Both the position numbers and the translations under genes were made by a program. A stretch of DNA of 64,000 bases, from contig NZ_JAOWKX010000004.1 in NCBI RefSeq assembly GCF_025751585.1, positions 186,001-250,000 on the forward strand, read 5' to 3'. The notes beneath the pieces were generated by a model. That model saw only the letters and a program-made list of their open reading frames with translations. It had not been told where the DNA came from and ran no database searches. Positions 38,578-48,382 of this stretch are shown here, piece by piece. The stretch comes from Fluctibacter corallii. GTDB taxonomy: Bacteria > Pseudomonadota > Gammaproteobacteria > Enterobacterales > Alteromonadaceae. The number at the start of each line of letters is the position of its first letter. Position 1 is the first letter of the stretch.

Positions 38578-38698
38578 CGTAAAATACGGCTCACTTTTGT
38601 CCCTTTAGTTTCAGTCAGCGATAATCGCTGATTGGTATAATTTTAAACATGCTTGCAAGAAGCGAGTAGAATAATGATAAGTTGGAAGCTGTAAATCC

Positions 38699-41401
38699 AT
38701 GTTTGCGAACATCGTAAGAAAAATTTTCGGGAGCCGAAATGACCGACTCCTCAAGAAGCTCGGTAAAACCGTTAACGAAATTAATCAGCTTGAACCTCAA
38801 TTAGAGGCGTTAAGCGATGAAGAGCTAAAAGCGAAAACATCGGAATTTAAGCAGCGTATTGCAGATGGCAGCACGTTAGATGAAATTCTGGTGGAAGCCT
38901 ATGCTGTCGTCCGTGAAGCGAGTAAACGCGTATTTGGTATGCGTCATTTTGACGTTCAAATGCTGGGCGGACAAGTACTGCATCAAGGTAAAATCGCCGA
39001 AATGCGTACAGGTGAAGGTAAAACGCTAACATCTACATTGCCAACTTATCTTAATGCTATCAGTGGCAAGGGCGTTCATGTTGTTACCGTGAATGATTAT
39101 CTTGCCAGACGTGACGCAGATTGGAGCCGTCCACTTTTTGAGTTTCTTGGCTTAACTGTCGGCTGCAATATTCCAGGGATGAACCACGCACAGAAAAAAG
39201 AAGCTTATCTAGCCGATATTACCTATGGCACAAACAACGAGTTTGGCTTCGACTATTTGCGCGATAACATGGCATTTAGCCCGCAAGAACGCGTTCAGCG
39301 CGAACTGAACTTTGCCGTAATCGATGAAGTTGATTCTATTCTTATCGATGAAGCCAGAACGCCACTGATTATCTCGGGCGCAGCAGAAGATAGCTCTGAG
39401 CTGTATCGCCGAATTAACGTGATCATTCCTGAGCTAGTTCAGCAAGAAAAAGAAGATGAAGAAGGTGAAATGGGCGAAGGACATTTCACTGTTGATGAAA
39501 AGTCAAAACAGATTCACCTAACTGAAAATGGTCAATTGTTTATTGAAGAAGTGCTTAAACGCGAAGGAATACTTCCAGAAGAAGAATCTTTGTTTGCAGC
39601 ACAAAATATTTCATTGTTGCATCATGTTAATGCCGCACTTCGTGCGCATAAAATGTTCCAAAAAGATGTCGACTATATCGTTAAAGACGACGAAATCGTT
39701 ATCGTTGATGAGCATACAGGACGGACAATGGAAGGCCGCCGTTGGTCAGAAGGTTTACATCAGGCGGTTGAGGCTAAAGAAGGCGTTAAAATTCAGAACG
39801 AGAACCAAACCCTCGCATCTATTACCTTCCAGAATTATTTCCGACTATACAACAAACTGGGCGGTATGACTGGAACAGCCGATACTGAAGCCTTTGAGTT
39901 TAATCATATTTATGGCCTAGAAACTGTCGTTATTCCTACGAATAAGCCGATGGTACGTGATGATAAAGCCGATTTGATTTATTTGACCGCTGAAGAAAAG
40001 TACGAAGCGATTGTCGAAGATATTCAAGCGTGTGTTGAACGCGGCCAACCTGTATTGGTGGGAACAGTTTCGATTGAAAATTCTGAGTTTTTATCTCGCG
40101 TATTAAAGAAAGCGAAAGTTAACCACAAAGTTTTGAATGCTAAGTTCCACGCTCAAGAAGCTGATATTGTTGCTCAGGCTGGACGTCCAGGTGCAGTAAC
40201 TATTGCTACCAACATGGCTGGCCGTGGTACAGATATAGTCTTAGGAGGTAACTGGCAGGCTGAAGTTGAAAAGCTTGAAAACCCTTCTGAGGATAAAATC
40301 GAGAAAATCAAAACTCAGTGGAAAGACGATCATCAAAAAGTCCTTGATGCTGGCGGGTTGTATATTATTGGTACAGAGCGTCATGAGTCTCGTCGTATTG
40401 ATAATCAGTTGCGTGGTCGTGCGGGGCGTCAGGGCGATCCCGGTGCATCGCGTTTTTATCTGTCGTTAGAAGATTCACTCATGCGTATTTTTGCTTCAGA
40501 TAAGATGGGAGCAATGATGAAGCGCTTGGGCATGCAGCGAGGAGAAGCGATTGAGCATCCTTGGGTAACGCGTGCTATCGAAAACGCGCAGCGTAAAGTT
40601 GAAGGCCGCAACTTTGATATTCGTAAGCAGCTACTGGAATACGATGATGTCGCGAATGATCAGCGTAAAGTGATTTACGAGCAACGCAATGAACTGTTAG
40701 ATGAAGGTGAAATCAGCGACACTATCAATGTGATTCGTGAAGATGTTGTGTCAGGTGTCATTGATCAATATATCCCACCACAGTCTCTTGAAGAAATGTG
40801 GGATGTTCCTGGTCTGGAAGAGCGTATTAAAGCTGACTTTATGCTGGACTTACCGGTTGCTAAATGGCTTGAAGATGACAACAAGCTGTATGAAGAAAAG
40901 CTTCGTGAACGTATTTTAGATGAAGTTAAAACCGCCTACGAAGAGAAAGAAAAAGCAGTAGGCGCAGACGTGTTACGACAGTTTGAAAAGGCGGTGATGC
41001 TGCAAAACCTAGATAGTCACTGGAAAGAGCATCTTGCTGCGATGGATCATCTTCGCCAAGGCATTCATTTGCGTGGTTATGCACAGAAAAATCCAAAGCA
41101 AGAATACAAGCGAGAATCATTTGAACTATTCTCTGAAATGTTAGAAAGCTTAAAGCACGACGTAATTGGTATTTTAAGTAAAGTTCAGGTACGTGCTGAA
41201 TCTGACGTTGAGGCTGTAGAAGAGCAGCGCCGCCAAGCAGACGATGTACCTAAGCAATATGAACATGAATCAGCGATAGACAATAGTGATCAGGCGGCTC
41301 AGTCTGGTATGTCTAATGAAGGACGCAAAGTAGGTCGTAACGACCCATGCCCTTGTGGTTCTGGCAAAAAGTACAAGCAGTGTCACGGTAAATTAAGCTA
41401 A
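38699..41401 (+). CDS. secA: Preprotein translocase ATPase SecA
   Basis: This 900-residue motor drives Sec-dependent export through SecYEG. It has Walker [15 protein letters not shown] near residue 102, [17 protein letters not shown] near 208, and [12 protein letters not shown] near 510. The C-terminal zinc motif [14 protein letters not shown] binds SecB. It is full length. The preceding 121-base gap shows no SecM-like arrest peptide gene. Confidence 0.98.
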   Translation: MFANIVRKIFGSRNDRLLKKLGKTVNEINQLEPQLEALSDEELKAKTSEFKQRIADGSTLDEILVEAYAVVREASKRVFGMRHFDVQMLGGQVLHQGKIAEMRTGEGKTLTSTLPTYLNAISGKGVHVVTVNDYLARRDADWSRPLFEFLGLTVGCNIPGMNHAQKKEAYLADITYGTNNEFGFDYLRDNMAFSPQERVQRELNFAVIDEVDSILIDEARTPLIISGAAEDSSELYRRINVIIPELVQQEKEDEEGEMGEGHFTVDEKSKQIHLTENGQLFIEEVLKREGILPEEESLFAAQNISLLHHVNAALRAHKMFQKDVDYIVKDDEIVIVDEHTGRTMEGRRWSEGLHQAVEAKEGVKIQNENQTLASITFQNYFRLYNKLGGMTGTADTEAFEFNHIYGLETVVIPTNKPMVRDDKADLIYLTAEEKYEAIVEDIQACVERGQPVLVGTVSIENSEFLSRVLKKAKVNHKVLNAKFHAQEADIVAQAGRPGAVTIATNMAGRGTDIVLGGNWQAEVEKLENPSEDKIEKIKTQWKDDHQKVLDAGGLYIIGTERHESRRIDNQLRGRAGRQGDPGASRFYLSLEDSLMRIFASDKMGAMMKRLGMQRGEAIEHPWVTRAIENAQRKVEGRNFDIRKQLLEYDDVANDQRKVIYEQRNELLDEGEISDTINVIREDVVSGVIDQYIPPQSLEEMWDVPGLEERIKADFMLDLPVAKWLEDDNKLYEEKLRERILDEVKTAYEEKEKAVGADVLRQFEKAVMLQNLDSHWKEHLAAMDHLRQGIHLRGYAQKNPKQEYKRESFELFSEMLESLKHDVIGILSKVQVRAESDVEAVEEQRRQADDVPKQYEHESAIDNSDQAAQSGMSNEGRKVGRNDPCPCGSGKKYKQCHGKLS

Positions 41402-41430
41402 GCATTGTTAGCTAATTATATTAAATATGA

Positions 41431-41458
41431 AAGAGGTCAGAAGTTCTGGCCTTTTTTT
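41431..41458 (+). terminator. Rho-independent terminator after secA
   Basis: A stem AGGTCAGA / TCTGGCCT (one T-G pair) with the 3-base loop AGT is followed by seven T, 30 bases after the secA stop. It lies before the chosen mutT start, which also argues against the longer mutT frame. Confidence 0.85.
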
Positions 41459-41474
41459 ATGGTGGGACAAATTG

Positions 41475-41861
41475 ATGAAACGAATAGTTGTGGCAGTAGG
41501 TGTGGTGTTAAGGAACCATGAGGTTTTTATAAGTCATCGGGATTCATCTCGTCACCAGGGCGGCAAATGGGAGTTTCCTGGCGGTAAAGTTGAAGACAAT
41601 GAGTCGGTATCTGATGCGCTATTAAGGGAATTAAAAGAAGAAATCAATATCGACGTGATATCTCAGCAGCCGTTTATGGTGATTGAATTTGATTATCCAG
41701 ATAAACATGTGAGCTTAGATATACATCTGGTAACGGAGTTTGCCGGAGAGCCGAAACAACTTGAAGGCCAAGAGGCGCGATGGGTCGCATTGCAAGACTT
41801 AGGCAATTATGAATTTCCAGAGGCGAATAAACCCATTGTTGAGAAACTACTCTCTATGTAA
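41475..41861 (+). CDS. mutT: MutT-type Nudix hydrolase (8-oxo-dGTP diphosphatase)
   Basis: This 128-residue protein begins MKRIVVAVGVVLRNHEVFIS and carries the Nudix box GGKVEDNESVSDALLREL followed by KEEINI. The usual Gly near the end of the box is Asn here. MutT removes oxidised dGTP, and it follows secA in many gammaproteobacteria. The ATG at 41475 is chosen over a frame from 41427 that runs through the secA terminator. Confidence 0.9.
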   Translation: MKRIVVAVGVVLRNHEVFISHRDSSRHQGGKWEFPGGKVEDNESVSDALLRELKEEINIDVISQQPFMVIEFDYPDKHVSLDIHLVTEFAGEPKQLEGQEARWVALQDLGNYEFPEANKPIVEKLLSM

Positions 41862-41987
41862 ACAGTTTGCGTAGTCAAAAACGGTTGTGATGACTTATTC
41901 AGTTACAGCAGCCGCATATTAGAAAGCTTGATTCGCATATTTTTTCTGGTATTTTGAGTAGTATTAATAAACTGCAGAGATTAACAC

Positions 41988-42884
41988 TTGGAGCATTGGG
42001 TAACAGGATGTAACCGACTATTTCAGTGGATCTTCGCGATTGTATTTCTTTGGTGTATCGGGTTAACGGTATCGATGCCTTATGCCAAAGAGCGTTCGAT
42101 ACACTTTTCTGCTGACTCTCCGTCTTTCATTAATATTATTAATAATCGGTTAGCGCCGATTGGCATGGCGGAAGCTACGCATTTATTGTTGTTTGAGCAA
42201 ATGAATCAATGGCCTGCTATTCATTACATCGCAAAAGGTCGAACCCAAGATAAGCTCGATTCTGATTCTCCTGCATGTACGTTTTTTAAGGTCAAAACCC
42301 CACAGAGGGAAAAGCATTATATTTTTAGTTTGCCGACGGATGTTTTTCTGGGTGTCAGGCTTTACCAGCATAAATCAAGCACCCCTATTCCTACTGCTTA
42401 TTTAAATGATGAAGGCGCAGTGTCTTCGTTAACGTCTTACTTCAATCATTTTTCCGAACATTCGCTATTGCTAATTGCTGATCATCAATATGGTGGGGAA
42501 CTAGACCATGAGCTTAGAGCGCTGCGGCAGGCCAATTGGTATCGGCTAGAGGGGATAGATCCGTATTTGACGTTTATGCAGATGTTTTTAAAACGTCGTG
42601 TGGATTTTACGTTTGTTTATCCCGCCAGCCTTGTTACTTTTCCTGATATTTCCCAACAACTTCGTTCATATGCAGTGGAAGGGGTGCCCGATTTTGTATC
42701 TAGCCATATTATGTGTAACAACACACCAGAAACACATCGTTTTTTAGCCCGCGTTAACGAAGCTTTGCAGCGTTTGTATTCAAGCCAAGCATTTATGCAA
42801 GCATTACTTGATTTTACGCCGATCAGTGAACATGATTTTATTAAACGTCTTGTAACGTCGCGTCGATTTTTGTTGGGAGAGTAA
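41988..42884 (+). CDS. Periplasmic substrate-binding-like protein (unrecognised family)
   Basis: This 298-residue protein has an N-terminal hydrophobic segment (about 11-30) that looks like a signal peptide. The rest, with FSADSPSFINIINNRLAPIG early and DPYLTFMQMFLKRRVDFTFVYPA late, recalls bacterial extracellular solute-binding (SBP_bac_3-like) proteins of the TIGR02285 type, but the match is weak. The start appears to be a TTG at 41988 with no good ribosome-binding site; no better in-frame start precedes the signal segment. It is 6 bases from the SGNH hydrolase gene and likely co-transcribed. Function unknown. Confidence 0.65.
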   Translation: MEHWVTGCNRLFQWIFAIVFLWCIGLTVSMPYAKERSIHFSADSPSFINIINNRLAPIGMAEATHLLLFEQMNQWPAIHYIAKGRTQDKLDSDSPACTFFKVKTPQREKHYIFSLPTDVFLGVRLYQHKSSTPIPTAYLNDEGAVSSLTSYFNHFSEHSLLLIADHQYGGELDHELRALRQANWYRLEGIDPYLTFMQMFLKRRVDFTFVYPASLVTFPDISQQLRSYAVEGVPDFVSSHIMCNNTPETHRFLARVNEALQRLYSSQAFMQALLDFTPISEHDFIKRLVTSRRFLLGE

Positions 42885-42890
42885 ACCGAA

Positions 42891-43619
42891 ATGCTATCGT
42901 GGAAAACGTGGTATCTTGCTCCAATACTGCTCTTGCAAGGATGGTACGTTAAACGGACTATAGTGCGGCTTCCTGAGGCTGAAGGAAAGAGGGAAGGTAG
43001 CATTGGTCATCTACATCCACGTGCCCTCAGCATCTTAGTGTTAGGAGATTCAGCGGCGGCTGGGGTTGGCGTAAAGACACAGCAAGACGCATTGGTGGGG
43101 CAATTGGTTGGGCAATTAGAGCCTCATTACTCGATCACTTGGCAGCTGTTAGCCAAAACGGGAGAAAATACGTCGTCTTTTCGCAAATTGTTTGACACCT
43201 CCAATCCGATATGTGCCGATTGGGTTATTGTTTCGCTTGGTGTTAACGATGTTACATCACGTCAATCGCTACGCGTATTTGTTGAACACACGCAGAGATT
43301 GATCAATGAAATACGTGAGCGCACAGGCGCTCGCCACATCATCCTTACTGCTGTACCACCCATGCATTTGTTTACTGGGTTACCTCAGCCACTACGATGG
43401 GTGCTTGGGCAGCGAGCTAAACAATTAGATTCTGCCCTCAGCGACGTATGTGACGTGCTCAATTGCCATCATCTTACCATTTCAGATGACAACATAGTAA
43501 GCTCTGAGGCCCATTCCGACATGATCGCTGAAGATGGCTTTCACCCTGGCAAAGGCGCATATATGCTGTGGGGACAAAAGGTGGCTGAGCTAATTGTTGA
43601 GCAAGAAGGTGTAAACTAA
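42891..43619 (+). CDS. SGNH/GDSL-family hydrolase, membrane-anchored or exported
   Basis: This 242-residue esterase-type enzyme has a hydrophobic N-terminus (about 5-20) and the four SGNH blocks: LGDSAAAG with Ser54, a central Gly, SLGVNDVTS with Asn119, and EDGFHPG with Asp215 and His218. SGNH hydrolases remove acyl groups from lipids or sugars. It lies between substrate-binding-like genes and near the GDP-mannose genes, so a link to polysaccharide deacetylation is conceivable but unproven. Confidence 0.88.
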   Translation: MLSWKTWYLAPILLLQGWYVKRTIVRLPEAEGKREGSIGHLHPRALSILVLGDSAAAGVGVKTQQDALVGQLVGQLEPHYSITWQLLAKTGENTSSFRKLFDTSNPICADWVIVSLGVNDVTSRQSLRVFVEHTQRLINEIRERTGARHIILTAVPPMHLFTGLPQPLRWVLGQRAKQLDSALSDVCDVLNCHHLTISDDNIVSSEAHSDMIAEDGFHPGKGAYMLWGQKVAELIVEQEGVN

Positions 43620-43668
43620 GGTTTTCTCGATAAATTCTGCAGTGCCGCTATGTAACATTGAACGATAA

Positions 43669-44433
43669 TTACCTTGGCGCTAGGTCGCGGTATTTATCAA
43701 TCACTTGTTCTATGAAGTCACGCTTTTTAAGCTTTATGAAGGCGGTATTAAGCTTACTTTTTATGTCTGAATCGGTGTCGCGGTTGAGGGCTAAATAGTT
43801 GCCTCGAATGAATGCATGTTTCAACGTATACACTGGAATCACTTCATTAGGCTCAAAACCCACAGAGGTGAGTTGATATGGCAGTGTGAGTTCAGAGCCG
43901 ATAATTAAATCAAGCTTGCCATTAAAAAATACATGCATATCGTCATGCTTTCTCGAGAACATCAAAAGGTTTTCCTCGGGTTTAAAACCTAAGTCGACAA
44001 GTACATCGTGATAAACATCGCTTCGAGCAATGCCAATGGTATAACTTAATAAGTCGGACTCCTTGCGAATTTTGATATCGTGTCTTTTTTTCAACCTGTA
44101 GAAATTTGTTTTCGACGATGCAAGGGGACCTATCCAATGAAAAAGTTTCTCTCTTTCAGGGTTGCGAGAGGTGGAAAATACTGCTGTGTTTTTAGTTTGC
44201 CTAGCGAGATTATAAGCGCGGGTCCATGGCAGCAGTTCTATCGAGCAACTGATGCCTGCAACTGTACATAACTCTTTGACAATTTCGGTATTTATCCCTA
44301 CGAGCTCATCATTTTGGGTGAAATTGTAGGGCGGAAATTCCTCTGTAAATATTTTGAGTTGAGAAGATGCATAACCCAACGTTGGAAAAAGCGCAAAAAT
44401 CAAAATTGCGATGGCAAAAGATAAACGACTCAT
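43669..44433 (-). CDS. Extracellular solute-binding protein family 3 (SBP_bac_3-like)
   Basis: This 254-residue exported protein has a signal peptide (about 1-22, MSRLSFAIAILIFALFPTLG) and the SBP_bac_3 pattern: LKIFTEEFPPYNFTQNDELVGINTEIVKEL, LLPWTRAYNLA and a C-terminal RDFIEQVIDKY. Such proteins bind amino acids or similar ligands; without ABC permease genes nearby it may act as a stand-alone or sensory binding protein. The ATG at 44433 gives a standard signal peptide; a TTG at 44451 is possible. It converges with the SGNH gene. Confidence 0.85.
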   Translation of the reverse strand: MSRLSFAIAILIFALFPTLGYASSQLKIFTEEFPPYNFTQNDELVGINTEIVKELCTVAGISCSIELLPWTRAYNLARQTKNTAVFSTSRNPEREKLFHWIGPLASSKTNFYRLKKRHDIKIRKESDLLSYTIGIARSDVYHDVLVDLGFKPEENLLMFSRKHDDMHVFFNGKLDLIIGSELTLPYQLTSVGFEPNEVIPVYTLKHAFIRGNYLALNRDTDSDIKSKLNTAFIKLKKRDFIEQVIDKYRDLAPR

Positions 44434-44561
44434 AAGAATAGGCGCGACCAACTTAAGGGAAAATACAGGGTAAATATACCGTTAGGGGGGGGAATGCGCA
44501 ATATCGAAGGTGACAACTGATTGAGTATCATACTTAATGATGTGAATACTTGTAAACTAGG

Positions 44562-44605
44562 AAAAGGCATGCAATGGACTCCCTTGATACTTCACATTGC
44601 ACGCC
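44562..44605 (-). terminator. Probable terminator of the manC-manB operon
   Basis: GGCATGCAATG at 44566-44576 and CATTGCACGCC at 44595-44605 form an 11-bp stem with one mismatch and an 18-base loop. On the minus strand the stem is followed by TTTTCC. It lies 13 bases beyond the manB stop. Confidence 0.6.
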
Positions 44606-44618
44606 GTCGTTTAATCGA

Positions 44619-46073
44619 TTAACTGTATTTATCAATTAAATTAATGAGCATGGCAGTTTTACGCAACATTAATTCTTTGTCACCCTTGGCTTCCACGTTA
44701 AGGCGAAGTAATGGCTCGGTATTCGACATACGCAAATTAAAGCGCCATTGCTCGAACTCCAGTCCTAATCCGTCAATTTTGATACAACGAATGGCATCAG
44801 GCTTGAGGTAGGCCTCAATCTCATTCATAACGTTTTTTGCATCTGAAACCCGGCGGTTAATTTCGCCTGATGAAGGATAAGCCTTAATACGTGCCGACAC
44901 CATCTCAGACAGTGTAGAAGAGCCTACACTGATAAGCTCAGCAACTAACAACCATGGAATCATCCCTGAATCACAATAGGCAAAATCTCGAAAATAATGG
45001 TGAGCACTCATTTCTCCACCATAAATGGCATTTTCCTCACGCATTCTTTCTTTAATAAATGCGTGTCCAGTTTTGCTCATAATTGGCTCACCCGCGTTTG
45101 CTTTTATGATGGATTCTGTGTTCCAGTAAACACGGGGATCATAAATCACTTTTTCGCCTTCATGTTTGCGAAGAAATGCTTCAGCTAGTAAACCCACGAT
45201 GTAGTAGCCTTCAATAAATTGTCCGTGTTCATCAAAAAGAAAACATCGGTCAAAGTCTCCATCCCATGCGATACCGAAATCAGCATGATGCTTGATAACT
45301 GCATCGGCGGTGTCTTGACGAGACTCAGGTAAAAGCGGATTAGGGATCCCATTCGGAAAACTGCCATCAGGAGTATGATGAATCTTGATAAATTTGACCG
45401 GTATCTTATGTGTATTGAAATGGGCTTCAATGGCGTCTACGACATGGCCCGCAGCGCCGTTTCCGGCGTTTACCACAACTTTCAGGGGGGGCAATGCATC
45501 AATATCAATGTAAGACAGTATGTGCGCGATGTATTCGGGCAAATATGTCGATGTTTGATACTGACCGGTATTTTCAAGCGTAGGTTGTTCAATACTTGCT
45601 TTACCATTAAAAAACTCATCAGCAGAAGCCTCTGATTCTGCGTATTCAGAAAATGCTGAATCAATTTGTTCTTCGCTGAATCCTTCGGCCAGTGATTTGA
45701 TGACATTTAAACCGCTGTCAGCACTAATAGGAACAGCGCCTTTGCCAACGAATTTCATACCATTATAATCAGCCGGGTTATGGCTGGCTGTGACTTCAAT
45801 ACCGCCATCAGCCCCGCTAAACTTAGTCGCAAAGTAGATTTCTTCAGTACCTGTGAGCCCGAGATCAACCACGCGACTGCCGCCTTGAATGAGTCCCGCA
45901 CTTAAGGCATGCACTAGAGCGCGTGAGGTAAGCCGAATATCACCGCCAACGACAACGCTTTGTGCTTGCGTATGTTCTGCGAATGCCAAACCAATACGAA
46001 AGGCAATTTTTTCATCAAGCTGTTGATTCAGCTGGCCGCGAATATCGTAGGCTTTAAAGCAGGTTAACTCCAT
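44619..46073 (-). CDS. manB: Phosphomannomutase (CpsG/ManB type)
   Basis: This 484-residue alpha-D-phosphohexomutase converts mannose 6-phosphate to mannose 1-phosphate. It begins [13 protein letters not shown] and has the phosphoserine loop [13 protein letters not shown] with Ser97, a metal-binding DGDFDRCF and the sugar loop [10 protein letters not shown]. The N-terminus resembles the enteric CpsG/ManB form rather than Pseudomonas AlgC. It follows manC by 2 bases. Its product chain leads to GDP-mannose and, through AlgD at the right edge, to alginate. Confidence 0.93.
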   Translation of the reverse strand: MELTCFKAYDIRGQLNQQLDEKIAFRIGLAFAEHTQAQSVVVGGDIRLTSRALVHALSAGLIQGGSRVVDLGLTGTEEIYFATKFSGADGGIEVTASHNPADYNGMKFVGKGAVPISADSGLNVIKSLAEGFSEEQIDSAFSEYAESEASADEFFNGKASIEQPTLENTGQYQTSTYLPEYIAHILSYIDIDALPPLKVVVNAGNGAAGHVVDAIEAHFNTHKIPVKFIKIHHTPDGSFPNGIPNPLLPESRQDTADAVIKHHADFGIAWDGDFDRCFLFDEHGQFIEGYYIVGLLAEAFLRKHEGEKVIYDPRVYWNTESIIKANAGEPIMSKTGHAFIKERMREENAIYGGEMSAHHYFRDFAYCDSGMIPWLLVAELISVGSSTLSEMVSARIKAYPSSGEINRRVSDAKNVMNEIEAYLKPDAIRCIKIDGLGLEFEQWRFNLRMSNTEPLLRLNVEAKGDKELMLRKTAMLINLIDKYS

Positions 46074-46075
46074 GT

Positions 46076-47569
46076 TTACTTCACCTTTGCTGGTGTGGTT
46101 GATGCGGCAGATAATTGGGCTGCATCACTCTCTTGGTTAGCACTTGCTCGTGTTTGGGTTTCTGGCGCACGGCCATAGCGATCAGAGAAGCGAACAATAT
46201 CATCCTCACCCAAATAGCTACCAGATTGAACTTCAATTAATTCTAACGGTATTTTACCGGGGTTTTCCAACGCGTGAACAACACCTACAGGGATGTAAGT
46301 CGATTCATTTTCTGCCACGAGAAATGTGCTGTCACCGTTGGTAACTTTCGCGGTACCAGATACAACGATCCAGTGTTCCGCACGATGATGGTGCATCTGA
46401 ACAGAAAGCTTCTCGCCAGGTTTCACAGAGATGCGTTTTACTTGGTAGCGTGTGCCGTTGTCTATTGAGTCATAGCTACCCCAAGGACGGAAAACCTCTC
46501 GGTGAAACTCGAACTCACTGCGCTTTTCTTGCTTTAACTTGGACACGATTGACTTGATATTCTGGACCTTGTCTTTGGCTGCGACCAAAATCGCATCTTT
46601 GGTTTCAATTACAACGGCATCATCTACACCCACCAACGCAACCATACGTTCTTCAGCATTAACGTAGCAATTTTGGCTACCCTCTACCAGAACATCGCCT
46701 TTGAGTACGTTACCATCTGCGTCTTTACCGCTATCAATTTGCCACAAGCTTTCCCAACTTCCTACGTCATTCCAGCCTGCTGACATTGGAACCACCGCTG
46801 CGCTGTCTGTTTTTTCCATGATGGCATAATCGATAGAATCTTCTGGCGATTGGGCAAATGCCTCAGCGTCTACACGAACAAAGTCCAAATCTTGTAACTT
46901 ATTGTCGATTGATGATTTGCAGGCTGCCAAAATGTCGGGTGCGTGTGTTGCCATTTCCTCTAATAAACGGCTGGCTCTGAACATAAACATGCCAGAGTTC
47001 CATACATAATTTCCTTGCTCCAAATAGTCTTTGGCTGTCGCTGCATCGGGTTTTTCTACAAAACTATCGACCACGTACCCTGATTCAAGTTGATTACCTT
47101 GTTTGATGTAGCCATATCCAGTGTTCGGGGAGTCCGGAACGATACCAAAGGTCACAAGGTGTCCTTCATTGGCTAGCACCGTTGCTTGTCGCACGGCATG
47201 ATGAAAAGCGTCTGTATCTTGAATGACATGATCAGCGGCTAGAACAAGCAATAACGGATCTCGCTCATATTGTTGCGCTAATAGCGCCGACAAACAAATC
47301 GCAGGCGCGGTATTTTTACCCTGAGGTTCTAATAAGATTCTGGCTCCAGTATTAGGAAGTTGCTGCATCTGCTCTGCGGCAATAAAACGATGGTCTTCAT
47401 TGCATACCAATAATGGGGCACTGATGGGTAGGCCACTTAACCGCAATACTGTTTCTTGAAGCATGGTTTTGTCATTGGCAAGACGAAGAAATTGCTTAGG
47501 TAACTTTGCGCGTGACTTTGGCCATAGGCGGGAACCACTGCCCCCTGCAAGAATAATTGGCGTAATCAT
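46076..47569 (-). CDS. manC: Mannose-1-phosphate guanylyltransferase / mannose-6-phosphate isomerase (bifunctional)
   Basis: This 497-residue enzyme has an N-terminal guanylyltransferase domain ([20 protein letters not shown], then VDSFVEKPD near residue 170) and a C-terminal type II isomerase cupin ([20 protein letters not shown] near 385-410, ending FSDRYGR). It can thus supply mannose 6-phosphate from fructose 6-phosphate and make GDP-mannose. It corresponds to AlgA in Pseudomonas, where the gene closes the alginate operon; here it forms a separate two-gene operon with manB. Confidence 0.94.
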   Translation of the reverse strand: MITPIILAGGSGSRLWPKSRAKLPKQFLRLANDKTMLQETVLRLSGLPISAPLLVCNEDHRFIAAEQMQQLPNTGARILLEPQGKNTAPAICLSALLAQQYERDPLLLVLAADHVIQDTDAFHHAVRQATVLANEGHLVTFGIVPDSPNTGYGYIKQGNQLESGYVVDSFVEKPDAATAKDYLEQGNYVWNSGMFMFRASRLLEEMATHAPDILAACKSSIDNKLQDLDFVRVDAEAFAQSPEDSIDYAIMEKTDSAAVVPMSAGWNDVGSWESLWQIDSGKDADGNVLKGDVLVEGSQNCYVNAEERMVALVGVDDAVVIETKDAILVAAKDKVQNIKSIVSKLKQEKRSEFEFHREVFRPWGSYDSIDNGTRYQVKRISVKPGEKLSVQMHHHRAEHWIVVSGTAKVTNGDSTFLVAENESTYIPVGVVHALENPGKIPLELIEVQSGSYLGEDDIVRFSDRYGRAPETQTRASANQESDAAQLSAASTTPAKVK

Positions 47570-48202
47570 AACTGTCCTTAAATTGCGGTGTATGAGTAAA
47601 ACAATCGGTTACTGTCCGTACTGCGTGTAACCGTCTTCAATAAGGTCGTAGCGAATACTATGCCACATGCATATATTGTTCAATAAGTGTCCGAAAAACT
47701 TAATAAAAGTTCATATTTTAGACATCTTTAGCTCACGAATAATGATCCATAAATGCGCATTGTTGCGCCGATGTAATGCAAACCAAAGTCGAGAATTATA
47801 TGAAGGTCACGGAATACGCTTGACTTCGGTTGCTCACTTCATAGAAAGCAGCGTGTGACACAGCGATTAAAATTCATTCCCTAAAACCGTGTTTGCGTCG
47901 CTAAATGACGACATGAATGCGAATGTTAAGGATGTTGCTACGGAATACTCGCGTTTAAAGATTGTCGGAGCGGTGTTCGCCCCTACCTATTTCGCCTTTT
48001 TACCCTAATCGAATTGCTCGTCTTTGCCTATTTCGACTGGATTTTTCGTATTGACGCTCACGCTTACGAATGCTGTCGCATAACTAAGACACACGGTAAA
48101 AATAATATCAGATATAAAAAATGCTTATAGAACATGTTTGTAGCGTAAAAATAGCTGTCAAGGCCTTTAAAAATAAGGTTTTGAGTATCTTTGTTTATCC
48201 CC
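47570..48202. other. Long intergenic region between manC and the lyase-like gene
   Basis: No supported gene is seen in this stretch between divergent genes. It should contain the manC promoter and upstream regulatory sites for the riboswitch-controlled gene. The nonamer CCTATTTCG occurs twice, at 47986-47994 and 48027-48035, with starts 41 bases apart (about four helical turns), which could be paired activator sites; that is inference. Confidence 0.4.
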
Positions 48203-48231
48203 TTGCGGAGCAAAAATCGAATCTCTACAAT
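48203..48231 (+). promoter_or_regulatory. Promoter upstream of the c-di-GMP riboswitch
   Basis: A -35 like TTGCGG (48203-48208), 17 bases of spacer and a -10 TACAAT (48226-48231) predict transcription starting near 48238, just before the riboswitch. The -35 is weak, so an activator may be needed. Confidence 0.55.
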
Positions 48232-48245
48232 GCGCTCGACATTTG

Positions 48246-48336
48246 AAAAAGGCAAAGCTTGCGAAAGTGAGTGACGCAAAGTGACCGGTCTAAGGGGTAA
48301 TACCTATGACGGCGGCACCGCCAGGTTATCAAGGTA
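48246..48336 (+). ncRNA. Cyclic-di-GMP-I (GEMM-I) riboswitch
   Basis: The leader shows the conserved parts of the class I c-di-GMP riboswitch in order. GGCAAAGC is followed by a short hairpin closed by a GAAA tetraloop (GCTTGC-GAAA-GTGAGT), then the invariant GACGCAAAG. Next comes a second hairpin holding the tetraloop-receptor pair CTAAGG and CCTATG, and a closing segment GCCAGGTTATC. The tetraloop and its 11-nt-type receptor are diagnostic. It lies 46 bases before the start codon of the AlgL-like gene. No clear intrinsic terminator lies between, so control may be at translation through the AGAGG site at 48370-48374; whether c-di-GMP turns it on or off cannot be read. Confidence 0.87.
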
Positions 48337-48382
48337 GACAACTGGCTTTCTGTTTGAAGTTTTTAAAATAGAGGCTGTTACC

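Noticed and set aside
38578..38698. secM-like arrest peptide gene before secA
   Set aside because: No ORF with a signal peptide and arrest motif is present in the 121-base gap.
48337..48382. Intrinsic terminator as expression platform of the riboswitch
   Set aside because: Only a 4-bp stem could be drawn before the TTTTT at 48359-48364; too weak to call, so the mode of control is left open.
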